From Epithemia pelagica (Eukaryota > Bacillariophyta > Bacillariophyceae > Surirellales > Surirellaceae), in assembly GCA_946965045.2 (NCBI GenBank), contig OX337234.1, forward strand, positions 248,001 to 312,000: 64,000 nucleotides of DNA, given 5' to 3'. Shown one piece after another: positions 40,563 to 51,900 of the stretch. Each line of letters begins with the position of its first letter. Within the stretch, counting starts at the first letter, position 1. The translations under genes were made by a program, and so were the position numbers. The notes beneath the pieces were generated by a model. The model was given only the letters and a program-made list of their open reading frames with translations. It searched no databases and was not told where the DNA came from.

Positions 40563-43500
40563 GCCATAGACATCGTGGCCACGATCCTCATAGAGAGAGC
40601 AGCAAGCACCATCCTAACGACACTCCAGCTACTGCTCCACTACATGATACTCGCAGCAGTAACCATCGTCGAACGGAACGAGGATGAGGACAGCGAAAAT
40701 ACCATGGCAGCACAAGCAGGGATGTCAAAGATACTCCACTACATTGGGAGAGGAACCGAAACGGCAGCAGAATGGCTGGGCAACAGGATCCACACCAAAG
40801 CAAAAGCACACCACCGAAAACACACGCGAACGAAAAGCTCCAACCGAAAACGACTGTGCATGGCAGCCATATTTGCCATGGCAGCCAATTGCAGCGCAAG
40901 ACAATGCGCACCATTTGACTCAGACTCGCGCATGGTTGGCATAGACAATCGATGTTCCGGATGTATTACGCACAAGCGAGAAGACATACCAGGATCAATC
41001 ACCCCATGCAAAAGAGCAATCAAAGGTTTCGGTGGAACGAGGACTTTCAACGTGTGGCAATGCACAATTCATTGGAAATGGGAGGACGATCAAGGCAAAG
41101 TCCACCACATGATCATACCGAACTCGTATTACGTGCCAGAAGGAGGAGTGCGACTGCTGAGCCCGCAGCACTGGGCACAAACACGCAACAATGTTGACAA
41201 ACGGGGAGGAGCAGGCGAGACGACCACAGGAACAGAAGTCGTCCTCTTTTGGAACAACCGGAAGTCACGCCGGACGATCCCAATCGAGTCATACGGCAAC
41301 AACGTGGCGACGTTCAGTCTCGCGAGCGGATACGACAAGTACCACCAGTACTGCAAGTGTGCCGGAATAGACGACCCCGAGTACGACAACAACCCACTGA
41401 CGGAGAACGACGTCGAAGTAAAGCCATCCATAATCTCGGACGACGAGGATGGATCGGAGAACGACGATATCGAACCCGAAAACGAAGCGCCGCCACCAGT
41501 CTGGCACAGCGCCATACAACCAAACGAAGCGGAACCAACTACGGCGGATGGAGAAGCACCGGCACCCAGGACATTCGACATCAACGCCAAGGACGCAGCA
41601 ACACTCGAGGAAACACCCGACATCATCCCCGATGAGGAGGAACGGGTCCCATCAGCAGAAGCCGAGCTACTGAGGTGCCACTACGACTTTGGACACCTAC
41701 CCTTCCCAAAGCTCCAACAGATGGCCAAGGACGGACAGCTGCCTAGACGGCTGGCAAAGTGTCACGTTCCAGTATGCTCAGCATGTGGATACGCCAAGGC
41801 AACCAAGAGGCCATGGCGATCGAAGACGGTCCGAGACAGGGAGGCCGAGGTAAAACCAACCAGGCCAGGCCAAGTGGTATCGGTGGACCAACTTGTGTCA
41901 CCGACTCCTGGACTGATCGCCCAAATGACGGGATTCCTCACTAAACAGAGGTATAACTACGCAACGGTCTATGTGGACCAAGCAACGTCCCTCGGATTCG
42001 TGTACCTGCAACGCACAGCGACAGCGGCAGAAACGATCCAGGGCAAGAAAGCATTTGAGCGGTACGCACTCAACCGTGGAGTCAAGATCGAGGCGTACCA
42101 CGCGGACAATGGAATTTTCAAGGCGAAAGCATGGGTCCAATGCTGCGAGAGGGACGGACAAGAACTCACCTTCGCAGCAGTTGGAGCACACCACGCCAAC
42201 GGGAAGGCGGAACGGCGGATTCGGGAGCTACAAGAGATGGCACGGACGATGTTGATGCACGCACACAAGCGTTGGCCAGAGGCAATCTCGGCACACCTAT
42301 GGCCGTACGCACTGCGCCAAGCGAACCTCTGCATCAACAACTCACCGAACATGCAGCACTCATCAAAGCAAGCACCAATCCAACTTTTCGCACAGACGCC
42401 CGTCAACATCAATCGAAAACACTGGAAACCATTCGGATGTCCAGTGTACGTGTTGAGTGAGGCGCTGCAGTCCGGAAAGCCGCACCACAAATGGAAGGAG
42501 AGAGCACGAATTGGCATCTACCTAGGCCAATCCCCAATCCACAACCGAAACGTGGCCCTAGTGTTGCATCGCCACACAGGACACGTGAGCCCACAGTTTC
42601 ACGTACGGTTCGACAAGGGCTTTGATACGATGAAACAAGAAAAGGTGGAAGCAACCTGGCAAGTCAGCACGTTTTTCAAGACGGCGACAGGAAAGGCGAA
42701 TGGGAAAAAGGACCAGCAACCCAAACCAAGGAAAACGGCAAAGAGAAGCCGGCGGCAAGAGGGAGCCGCACCTGGGATGGAACTGGGAACGCGCGAAATA
42801 AACACTCAACAACAACGAAAGGATCATGACCCAATGCAGGACGGGACGCTGCCGCAAGAGGGAGATCTAACCATGGAACAACCTGAAAATGCACAACAGA
42901 CTCCAGCGACTAGCCAGGAAAGGAGAGAAGTGCAAAGTCAGAGGGAGCAGACGAGTGCTCCTCCCCAGACACCAACCATTCGCACCCGATCCGGAAGGAT
43001 CAGGAAGCCCACACAACGACTCATTGAGGTGATGAGCGCTGAAACAGAGGACGAGGAAATAATCCCAGGCGAAATATTCACCTACGCCACCCTCTGCCCT
43101 CAAGATGACATGGTGGCCGAGGACGGGCTACTGGCCTACAAGACCATGATCAAGCACGAGGCCGCGAAAAAGCGAGCGAAAGAGAGCAAGAAACGAAGGA
43201 AAGCCACCAAGCAACAATCAAAGCTGAACCCGATAGCCTTCAAAGCGGCAATTTCCGACCCCGATACGATGTATCATCACGAGGCGATGGCGCAGGAAGA
43301 TAGCGCCCAGTTCGTGCAGGGGATGCAAAAGGAAATGGACCGGCAGATGGAGGATGGGAACTTCTCGATTGTGCACCGAAGCAAGATCCCCAAAGGGACA
43401 AAAATCTTCAAGGCAGTGTGGCAGATGAAACGAAAACGCGACATCATCACACGAGACATAAAGGCACACAAGGCAAGGCTGAACTTCGATGGCTCACGTA

Positions 43501-44870
43501 TGGAGAAAGGGCGGGATTACGACCAAACGTACGCACCCGTGGCCAACTGGGCATCAATTCGACTCGTGCTAGCGCTGGTGTCAGCCTTCAACTGGCACAC
43601 GACGCAAATCGACTACGTACTGGCATATCCACAGGCGCCAGTTGAACGGGAGGTCTATATGGAGATTCCCCGGGGCTATGAACTGGAAGGAGGCAAATCC
43701 AAAACGGACTACGCCCTACAGCTCCACGCCAACTTGTATGGCCAAAAACAGGCCGGGAGAGTATGGTACCAACACCTATCGAGGAGATTGGTACAGGATG
43801 TGGGATTCACCAAATCATCCATAGACGAATGTGTTTTCTACCGAGGCTCAGTGGTGTACGTATTGTACACAGACGATAGCATCCTCTGTGGGCCGAACCA
43901 ACAGGAGATTGACCAAGTGATTGCCGACCTCAAGGCGGCAAAGCTCAACATCACTGTGGAAGGCAACATCAAGGATTTCCTCGGCGTAAACATCACCAAA
44001 CATGCTGACGGGCGAATCACATTCGCACAGCCGCATCTTATCCAAAAGATACTGCAGGCCCTTCACTTCAAGGACAACACGACCACAAAAGACAATCCCA
44101 TGGCGTCATCAAAGATCTTGCATCGCCACCTTGACGAGCCGGCTTTCGACGAGTCATTCAATTACCGCTCAATAGTAGGGATGTTGAACTATCTGGAAGC
44201 AGGTTCCAGGAGCGACATCTCATACGCGACACATCAATGTGCTCGCTTTGCGTCAAATCCACGCAAACCACACGGCGAGGCAGTACGATGGATAGCGAGA
44301 TACCTGAAAGGGACTCGAGAGAAGGGAATGACATTCCATCCAAACCCAGCACTGGGGCTGGAGGTATATGTCGACGCCGACTTCGCGGGGAACTGGAATA
44401 AGGAGACGGCAAGCACAGACCGAGACACAGCACGCTCGCGTCACGGATACATAATCCGTTATATGGGCTGCCCGGTCATATGGAAGTCACAGCTCCAGAC
44501 GGAAATCGCATTGAGTTCGACGGAGAGCGAGTACACGGGACTATCGTACGCACTCAGAGCCGCAATCCCGCTCATGCGACTCCTAGACGAGATGAAGGCG
44601 CAACAAATTCAAATACACTCCACCAAAGCGGAAGTGCATTGTAAGGTATTCGAAGACAACAGCGGGGCATTGGAGATGGCGCGAGTCTACAAGTTCAGAC
44701 CACGCACCAAGCATCTCAATGTCAAACTGCATCACTTTCGATCCTACGTGGAAGAAGGGAAGATATCCATACATGCGGTAGACACAACAAACCAATTGGC
44801 GGACTATCTCACCAAGCCACTTGCAGTGGATGTGCTAAGGCGGCTACGCAAACGGGTCCTCGGTTGGTGA
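40485..44870 (+). CDS. pol: Copia Pol, expressed by readthrough of the gag UGA
   Basis: The frame is continuous with gag and has no stop from 40485 to 44870. The first possible ATG (40644) is well inside, so Pol probably arises as Gag-Pol. Order: two hydrophobic segments (40509-40592, 40611-40670); aspartic protease with D at 40944 in GIDNRCS, a variant of the usual D(S/T)G; GAG-pre-integrase zinc motif (H...H...C-x2-C, about 41680-41790); integrase with D 41886, D 42105 and E 42210; a variable charged linker; reverse transcriptase with YTDD (43866-43877); RNase H with VDADFAG, SSTESEY and a KHLNVKLHHFR end. The copia gene order (integrase before RT) is clear. All catalytic residues are present, so it is potentially active. 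Cleavage sites are not visible. Confidence 0.9.
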   Translation, partial: RLWREWAKVNVLTIYVNIYSTLSFIAAIDIVATILIERAASTILTTLQLLLHYMILAAVTIVERNEDEDSENTMAAQAGMSKILHYIGRGTETAAEWLGNRIHTKAKAHHRKHTRTKSSNRKRLCMAAIFAMAANCSARQCAPFDSDSRMVGIDNRCSGCITHKREDIPGSITPCKRAIKGFGGTRTFNVWQCTIHWKWEDDQGKVHHMIIPNSYYVPEGGVRLLSPQHWAQTRNNVDKRGGAGETTTGTEVVLFWNNRKSRRTIPIESYGNNVATFSLASGYDKYHQYCKCAGIDDPEYDNNPLTENDVEVKPSIISDDEDGSENDDIEPENEAPPPVWHSAIQPNEAEPTTADGEAPAPRTFDINAKDAATLEETPDIIPDEEERVPSAEAELLRCHYDFGHLPFPKLQQMAKDGQLPRRLAKCHVPVCSACGYAKATKRPWRSKTVRDREAEVKPTRPGQVVSVDQLVSPTPGLIAQMTGFLTKQRYNYATVYVDQATSLGFVYLQRTATAAETIQGKKAFERYALNRGVKIEAYHADNGIFKAKAWVQCCERDGQELTFAAVGAHHANGKAERRIRELQEMARTMLMHAHKRWPEAISAHLWPYALRQANLCINNSPNMQHSSKQAPIQLFAQTPVNINRKHWKPFGCPVYVLSEALQSGKPHHKWKERARIGIYLGQSPIHNRNVALVLHRHTGHVSPQFHVRFDKGFDTMKQEKVEATWQVSTFFKTATGKANGKKDQQPKPRKTAKRSRRQEGAAPGMELGTREINTQQQRKDHDPMQDGTLPQEGDLTMEQPENAQQTPATSQERREVQSQREQTSAPPQTPTIRTRSGRIRKPTQRLIEVMSAETEDEEIIPGEIFTYATLCPQDDMVAEDGLLAYKTMIKHEAAKKRAKESKKRRKATKQQSKLNPIAFKAAISDPDTMYHHEAMAQEDSAQFVQGMQKEMDRQMEDGNFSIVHRSKIPKGTKIFKAVWQMKRKRDIITRDIKAHKARLNFDGSRMEKGRDYDQTYAPVANWASIRLVLALVSAFNWHTTQIDYVLAYPQAPVEREVYMEIPRGYELEGGKSKTDYALQLHANLYGQKQAGRVWYQHLSRRLVQDVGFTKSSIDECVFYRGSVVYVLYTDDSILCGPNQQEIDQVIADLKAAKLNITVEGNIKDFLGVNITKHADGRITFAQPHLIQKILQALHFKDNTTTKDNPMASSKILHRHLDEPAFDESFNYRSIVGMLNYLEAGSRSDISYATHQCARFASNPRKPHGEAVRWIARYLKGTREKGMTFHPNPALGLEVYVDADFAGNWNKETASTDRDTARSRHGYIIRYMGCPVIWKSQLQTEIALSSTESEYTGLSYALRAAIPLMRLLDEMKAQQIQIHSTKAEVHCKVFEDNSGALEMARVYKFRPRTKHLNVKLHHFRSYVEEGKISIHAVDTTNQLADYLTKPLAVDVLRRLRKRVLGW

Positions 44871-44892
44871 TCAGCAAAGAGCACCAGGGACG

Positions 44893-44907
44893 AAAAGTGA
44901 GAGGGAG
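44893..44907 (+). other. Polypurine tract
   Basis: AAAAGTGAGAGGGAG ends directly at the 3' LTR, the expected place for the plus-strand DNA primer of an LTR retrotransposon. Confidence 0.8.
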
Positions 44908-45119
44908 TGTGAAGATATTGGGTCACCCGGTGCTTCGGGGACATCCCCCGGACGCACACGTCATCAAGGGCACTTTCCGCCTGACGTACCCTACCAATCA
45001 CTCACCAACACATCGTCTAGGGACACTGAAAACGTAACGTTATAATACTCTTTTCCCCCTTTTAATTTCATCTCTTTTAGCCCATCCAACTATACGGGGA
45101 CGACAGTTGGATTTCAACA
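44908..45119 (+). repeat. 3' LTR (212 bp)
   Basis: Same length and sequence as the 5' LTR. Starts 37 bp after the pol stop codon. Confidence 0.95.
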
Positions 45120-45125
45120 GGTGTT
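45120..45125. repeat. Right target-site duplication GGTGTT
   Basis: Directly follows the CA end of the 3' LTR. The host sequence then continues as in the empty site of block 1 (AGTTTCTTTTTGGC). Confidence 0.9.
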
Positions 45126-45797
45126 AGTTTCTTTTTGGCATCCTTTTGTCGCGAATAGATAGTCTCGAATCCATGCAGTATATAGTTTCAGCTCCTAGCA
45201 CATCCTGCAGTTTTGACATTGAACGAATCGATCCCTTGCCTCGGTACACACGCCTACGTCTCTGGTGAACTCATAGGTACTTCCCACTACCGATTGGAAT
45301 TCGACGACTGCCTCGTTTTTGGGGGGTTCTGGACTGTTCCCCATTATGGATATACTCCTATATGGTCTTTGCCTAGTGCCAACAGCAAGGGAACTCTGTG
45401 TCAATATCATATGATTCTCCAATGACCGATAGACCCACATTGGTCACAATATTTCTTCTCTCTAAGCCGAGAAAGGGAGATCTAGATCCATCTCCAATGG
45501 GACACAAGATAGAGCCATCTATGGCCATCGTAGTATTCAGCTAGCACAAAATCTATCCATAGCATCTACAAAAGCGACCTACCACAGCGTGTAAAAGACC
45601 TTGCCATCTTACAGAGAGACAATGGCGCACACACACCGATCATCGGTATTAGCTCTCTCTGTTCGACCGAACCAGAAACCAGAAAAGATCTGGAGTTGGT
45701 GCTGGTGAATGCAAACGAGAAAATCTAGATTGGCCTCACAAGCAAAAAGGGTTTTCTTTACAAGTCTCTTGATTGGTCATTTATTTTCCCTACCAGG

Positions 45798-46463
45798 ATG
45801 ATGATGACAACACTGCTACTACTTCTAATTTCGTGCACCCCTTACACTATGGTCGCTGCCTTTGGTTTGACTGCGTGGTCGTTTTATCCTTGTGTGTGCG
45901 AATGAGGGCAACTTTTCATCCAGCATTGTTAAACTCTTGATCAAACGCATGCAGGGGTCGATGCTGGACCAGGTGATTTTGTTTCGTTGAACGAGACAAA
46001 ACGGGTTCTTTTGCAATAAAGTACTGCATCGGCCGGTCAGCTAATATCACAGCAAAAACCAATGGACGGTACAATGTCATTCAAGATAAAGAGTTCGAAC
46101 GGATGAACAACAAGAACAAAAGGAGTTGTCCTCTCGAACCAAGGACAGCGTGGGCGGTGGACCTCATTGTGGAGGTCTTGAAGGTCGCGGTCCAGTAGTC
46201 TTTGATGACTGACTGGGTTGTCTCTTTACGATGAGTCGCAAAAGTTCCGACCAGCTCTTTCTGCGACATGTGATCGCGTAGGCATTGGTGGAAACGAGGC
46301 CCAGATGGAAGAATTATTTGACGGTGCTGAGAAGCTCACCATGGTGCGTTTCGGAGGTGGTCGAGCTATGGAGGTGTCGGGACCTGGACCGAACATGGGA
46401 AATGCTTACTGCGTTGGATTAGATTGTCAAAAGAATCGCACTTTGAAACGACGCATCAAGTAG
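45798..46463 (+). pseudogene. Decayed P-family gene upstream of K6
   Basis: Block 2 counterpart of the relic at 29686-30361. The orphan signal-peptide frame is at 45798-45905 and the P-type end (MEELFDGAEKLTMVRFGGG) is near 46304-46463. The 5' spacer (45126-45797) is almost identical to 29041-29685 apart from small indels. Confidence 0.5.
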
Positions 46464-46920
46464 GCATGCTCGGACGTCGTCCATCGAAATGCCCTCTATG
46501 ACGAATCAAGCAACCGTTATTCACTCAAAAGGCAATGCATCTATTCTGTCAGTCCAACGAACACATGACACGCCTGCATGCGAATCAGCACCTCTTTTGA
46601 TCCGTCGAGGTGCGCCGTCTCCACCATCCGATTCTTTTCACTCAACACGTCGAGTCTCCCAACACACCATGTATGTGATGGATTTGGATTGGTCGAATTG
46701 TGCTCCATGAAGAACGAGCGCGAATCAACAACAAACACACCAATGTCTACTTGATCACGGAACGAGAACGAAACAGAGAGTCGAAACGCATCCATAACCC
46801 ATCTTGTTTGTTCGAACTAGACTTGACTGCATCCATCACAACGCTCCTGGCTGCCACAAAAAGGAAGCGCTCCTCGTAGAGGAAGGACCTTTTTCTGACC
46901 AATTCCACAAAGAAAAACCA

Positions 46921-48060
46921 ATGCTGACAAGGATGAAGATCCAGGAACAAGCTTTGTTGTCAGGATTGGTTTTTGCCGACTGCAAGGGCACCATAGAACC
47001 ACGTTGGAGGCCATCTAGTGATAATTGGCCTCCACTACATGGACATTACGGCTGGGGTCACGGGTTGGTTGTCGTTCCTCATCCACACACGAACCACGAC
47101 AAGTTGGTGGTTTTGTTGGGAGGATGGCCGGAACTTTTTGCTATTGGTATGACAAATTCGGTTAGTCTCTTGAACGTTGGGGAGAAAAGATGGCGAAATG
47201 GACCGCCTCTCCAAGAAAAACGAGGAAGACTTGCTTCCGTGGTATGCAATGGCGCTGTTTACACCATTGGCGGATACAACGGCCAATCTGTTTTGGATAC
47301 AATTGAACGTATCCCTGTCAGCGATTTACTTCATTCATCATCATCTTCCAAGAGCAGCTCCAAAGGATGGAAGATGTTGAATTGTCGTTTGACGAGTAAA
47401 CGATATGGCTGCGCCGCTGTTGCTGTTTCTGACAGATTTATTGTGGTGGCGGGTGGATGCAATTCAAGAAGTCTCCACACCAAATGCTTATCATCCGTTG
47501 ATATCCTGGACACAGCATGTGATGGAAACCCGTATTCAGTCGTATCTGGACCATCGTTGAAAGAATGTCGAAGCGATTTTGCCATGGCTGGGGTAGGTCC
47601 ACGTATCTATGCTTTTGGTGGGTGGGGAGGACCAAACACCTCTGGTTGCCTGGAATCGGTCGAATACCTGGGGTTTGATGATTGGTTGGATCCTGTCACA
47701 TCCACTGTCGTATTGTCGACAAAGTCTTGGACCATCCACAAGGAACTCATTCTTAACATACCGAGAGCTGGATTTTTTGCAGTCCAGGTGGGTTCCTGTC
47801 TTGTTGTTGCAGGAGGATGCGATTACGACGGTAAATCCGTGTATGCTTTGGAGGTTTTGGATACTATGCGAAACATGGTTTGGGAGCTTCCGGACTTGAC
47901 AGTGAGGAGGGATGTTTTTGGCCTGGTGTCCTTGCCGAATACTCTTGCTGTGATTAGTCGGAGTAGTGGAGACGAGTTTTCATCTGAAACACTGTCACTT
48001 GTGGATAAGAAAAGTTGGCTCTTTGCACGTTTGATGGATATCGGCAAAGTTCCAACCTAG
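46921..48060 (+). CDS. K6: kelch-type beta-propeller protein (379 aa)
   Basis: Intact. Starts at the ATG of MLTRMKIQ. The leader and first roughly 100 codons match K3 almost exactly; the rest is as different from K3 as from other paralogues. Variable loops: CNSRSLHTKC in blade 3 (longest of the six), WGGPNTSGC in blade 4 and CDYDGKSVY in blade 5. The third blade has the extra Cys-Asp of DTACDGNPY. It is the last gene of the cluster. Confidence 0.8.
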   Translation: MLTRMKIQEQALLSGLVFADCKGTIEPRWRPSSDNWPPLHGHYGWGHGLVVVPHPHTNHDKLVVLLGGWPELFAIGMTNSVSLLNVGEKRWRNGPPLQEKRGRLASVVCNGAVYTIGGYNGQSVLDTIERIPVSDLLHSSSSSKSSSKGWKMLNCRLTSKRYGCAAVAVSDRFIVVAGGCNSRSLHTKCLSSVDILDTACDGNPYSVVSGPSLKECRSDFAMAGVGPRIYAFGGWGGPNTSGCLESVEYLGFDDWLDPVTSTVVLSTKSWTIHKELILNIPRAGFFAVQVGSCLVVAGGCDYDGKSVYALEVLDTMRNMVWELPDLTVRRDVFGLVSLPNTLAVISRSSGDEFSSETLSLVDKKSWLFARLMDIGKVPT

Positions 48061-48905
48061 AAGCACAACACACTCATGCTTTTCTTTCGGACCCTGGTAG
48101 GGCGACTCACAAGAGCCAAAAACTTTCTACTCTCAAGTCTGTTGATCATTTCTTTTCCCTAGCATGACGATGGTAACACTGCTACTTTTTACAAGGTACC
48201 TACTAGAAGAATGAGGCAAAAGAGAAAGCGAAAAGGGTGTGTCATGTTTGATACCCATAGTGTCTACCGCCATTGTCCTCCTTCTCTAGAGCTCTACTAG
48301 AGGTACTCGATTGGAGTAGCTCTACGAGTACTCCAATTACAATCACACCTCTCTCAGGACTCGGGAGTGCCATTCCAACAGTCTGTCATGCAGTCCGGTT
48401 ATGACAGCCGCCATGATGCATGTCGGTGCGCAGCTGTCCGCTGTCTGACAGTGTGTCATTGTGATTGGTGGTTGCTCTCCCAAGTTTTCTGTTCTGCTTT
48501 GTTGGTTGTTTCTGTGTTTCTTCGACATCTTTCTCTCTTTTTTTTGTTTTTTTGGATCATTCCATCATCACAGCAATAGACAAACAAACTCACCAAACAA
48601 ACAAACCAACAACACAAACAGAACATCCTTGGTTTCATTTGGACGTCATATACTATATCTGTCTGTCTCTACATGTTGACGACATTGTAGCATCCCTACT
48701 GCTGTTTGTGCTAGAACACACACAAGGCAGATGAGAGACACACTGCTCTCCGAGTAGTAGCAGTAGTGAAAGGAACGAGCCTCTCTCTCTCTCTCTCTTT
48801 GGATTGCAGGGGAATGGACGACTCTCTGTCCAACGACAACAATACCCACCTACAGTGACAGTTGGATTGTACACAAATAAAAGTTCTGGAACGATTCTTA
48901 TCATA
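48061..48905. other. Spacer between the kelch cluster and the first DOMON/b561 gene
   Basis: No gene. A P-type signal-peptide remnant (MTMVTLLLF) occurs at about 48164. A near-perfect hairpin lies at 48310-48337 (ATTGGAGTA and TACTCCAAT with an inner CTC/GAG). A CT microsatellite at 48780-48800 precedes the next gene's start. Confidence 0.5.
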
Positions 48906-51900
48906 ATGATGATGAGGAACGCGAATCATTGCCCCACCATCGGCAGACAAGCAACGACAGCAACACAATGGCGGCGGCGTACTACTAGTGTGGCAGCACT
49001 CTTTCTCCTTGTGGTTGTCTTTTGGGGTGGGGACCGACCAAGACAGAGCACACGGCATGGTTTGGTACAAGCTGCATCCGCCCAGAACGAACCACTTACG
49101 ACCACAACAACCAGCAATAGAGCATCACAAAAACAAAAACAATGGATCGTCCTACCCGATGGACCCCGAAACCGAAACCAACAAAAAAGAAGAACCACAA
49201 CAACCAGTCGAAATTCCTCCGTACCAAGCAACAACGAGTCCACAACAACAACAACAAGAAGTACTACTAGTACTCACCGCAAATTGCCCACCACCATGAT
49301 TGCGGCCACACCACCACATTACAATTGCGAAGCCTTGACGCCGAATTTTCAAGTTCGTTGGAAAGTTGTGCGGACCTTGGATGGAACTGCAGCTGCCGGT
49401 ACAGATCATCATTCGCATGGAACATCGTCCACCATGGCAGCTGATGCCATTGCCTTTGAACTGCTGACCCGAGGCTTGGACCATGAAGATACCTACATGA
49501 GTTTGGGCGTCAGTGGACGACCTGATCAACCGCACATGATTGGTGGCGATGTCGTGGTGGCGGATTACTTTCAAGGCAAACCTCGAGCTCGCGATTTTTA
49601 CATGAATGCCCGACGACCCTGTACCAGTACGCCCACTTTTTTAGACGACACTTCACAATCGCAGTATCATCAATATCTCCATCCTCATCCACACACCAAT
49701 CGCAACAACAATGACAGCAAGAACAAAGTTGTGACCGATGGTGCTTTGGGAGTATGTCCGGATACAGCCGAAACCTTTGTCAATGATGTTCCCACCGATC
49801 GGATTAGTGGGGTACGATTGCAACATGGCTATGTCGAAAGTGGAGGAGGAGGAGGCAAATCCTCCTTGCAAGAGGACGAGGAAGAAGCACTTTTACAACA
49901 ACAACAACAACAACAACAAGCAGGAGAAGAAGAGGATGATTCCAATCGACAAGAAGGGGCCGAGGGCGAACCTTTGGACGACGATGATGACAATGATGAT
50001 TTTTTGACCTTGATTCGATATCGCCATCCCGTCATTCCTCACGATGTCAATGTCATTCGGAATGGCAGTCACGATGTCGATCGAGTCATGAGCATTCAAC
50101 CCGGTGTCATGACCACCATCATTTGGGCACTGGGTCCCATGGACGAACGGACCGGTCAACCCCTCTTTCATTCGTACGGCGAATCGCGAGACTTTTTGCA
50201 ATGGGAGTTGGGTCGGTTTCCTCCAGAAGATAATTGCGAACCCTTGTTTCTGGAACAAGATTGGTACGAAGATGGCAGCATGACGGCGGGGGAATACGAC
50301 GATCCCTTGCACGAAGAACGCATCATTCATCCCTTTGTGCGACCCGTCTTGACCAATACACTGGAATTTCGAGCCACGCTCGGACCGTCGGGGGGAGAAC
50401 GAGGATATCCCTCCATTACCCATGGACGAACACCTGACAATTGGGCCTGGTATATCAATGGTACGTATCAACGGTTGTATATATATATATATGTATATAC
50501 TCTGTACATATATTATTCTTAGTTCGAAACCAACAAGACGAATGATGCACGCTCCTTTGGAATATTTCCTCGCTTCGGACAGGAAGATCTCATTCACTCT
50601 CCTCTCTCTCTCTACATTACACCAGATATCTTGTTGCCCGTGATTGAGTTGCGTCGAGGGACAACCTATCGATTTTTGATCAATGGAGGCAATACCAATA
50701 CAGTTGCCATGGAAAAGCGACGAAAACATCGGAAACGAGAGGACGACCCAGATTGTTGTGAACATCGGAAACGAGAGGACGACCCAGATTGTTGTGACAG
50801 TGACGACCCAGATGACGATTCCTATCCCAATCATTATCAAGAATATCATCCCTTTTATTTGACATCGTCCATTGCTGGTGGCTATGCTCAATTGGCGCCG
50901 TCCGAACGCATCAAACAACGCATCTTGGCTGGCATCCGATTGGTCGTGGAACAACCCACACCCAACAGTCCCTACGTCGTGGGCTTTGAACCGACCGCAT
51001 TGGGACCACTCTGCCTCTTTACCGAAACCAAGGATAGTTATGAGGCTGCCGCAGGAGGTACGTGTCTCACAGAAGTTCCACGATCACACCTACCTCACGT
51101 TTGTGCAATACTCAAACTATTCATCTATATCTACAACAGGCTATCAAGAGTACTTTGCTTCCCTCAATACCTCCTGTGCTTCGGAACCAAGCATTACGAA
51201 TGCGGCAGGAGTTCTTGAGTTTACTCCCGACCGCAACACGCCGGATTTAATCTACTATCAAAGTGTCACACAAATGAACTTGGGATGGGAGATTCATGTC
51301 ATTGACGAAGATGCTCCCTCGATTGTCTCGGTCAATTGTGATCATTTTGGTTCGGCGCCGGTACAGCTTACGAGTGAATTGACCTTTCATGGTATTGTGG
51401 ACCCCATTCAAAATACAATCACCATGGAGCTTATTTACGATGGATTGGCGTGGATCTCCATTGCCTTTACCAAAGACGGACGACCGGACATGGTGGGAGC
51501 CGAAGCCGTCATTGGCTTGCCGGCCACATCGGCAACCTCCACTACCTACTTTAGTTCTATGGACGACGATTATGACGGCAATTCGACAGTCGGCGACATG
51601 CCTTGGCGCGTCACATCCCACAACCCTGCCAAATACCACATGTTTTCCAATACCGTTCCAGGTGTCGTGCCCATGCCTTCCGAACAACAAACCTTGATCA
51701 ATGCCACGATTGGACAGACACAGACCATGACCATCATGAGATTTACCAAACGTTTGTTTGAACCCGGTGAACATGCCATTTTTTCGGACCGTCCCAACTT
51801 GCTCCTCTTTGCGCACGGTTCCAACAACCAAATAAACAGTTTTCATAGTTCCTTTGGGGCCTTTGAGTTGTTGCCCAATCAGTGCGCCGTGTATATCAAG

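Larger units (their letters stand above)
38680..45119 (+). mobile_element. Complete Ty1/copia (CoDi-type) LTR retrotransposon, 6440 bp
   Basis: Identical 212-bp LTRs (38680-38891 and 44908-45119) begin TGTG and end CAACA, and a 6-bp target duplication flanks them. Between them lie gag (38973-40484) and pol (to 44870) in the copia order protease-integrase-reverse transcriptase-RNase H. A purine tract (AAAAGTGAGAGGGAG) precedes the 3' LTR. Every catalytic motif is intact. The element sits between K5 and K6 of block 2 only, so it arrived after the block duplicated. I could not assign the primer-binding site. Confidence 0.95.
32420..48060 (+). repeat. Segmental duplication, block 2 (P3-P4-K4-K5-[copia]-K6)
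   Basis: Second copy of the block at 22.5-32.0 kb, in direct orientation immediately after it. Without the copia element and one target duplication it is about 9.2 kb, close to block 1. Spacer similarity stays high on both sides of the copia insertion. Confidence 0.8.
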
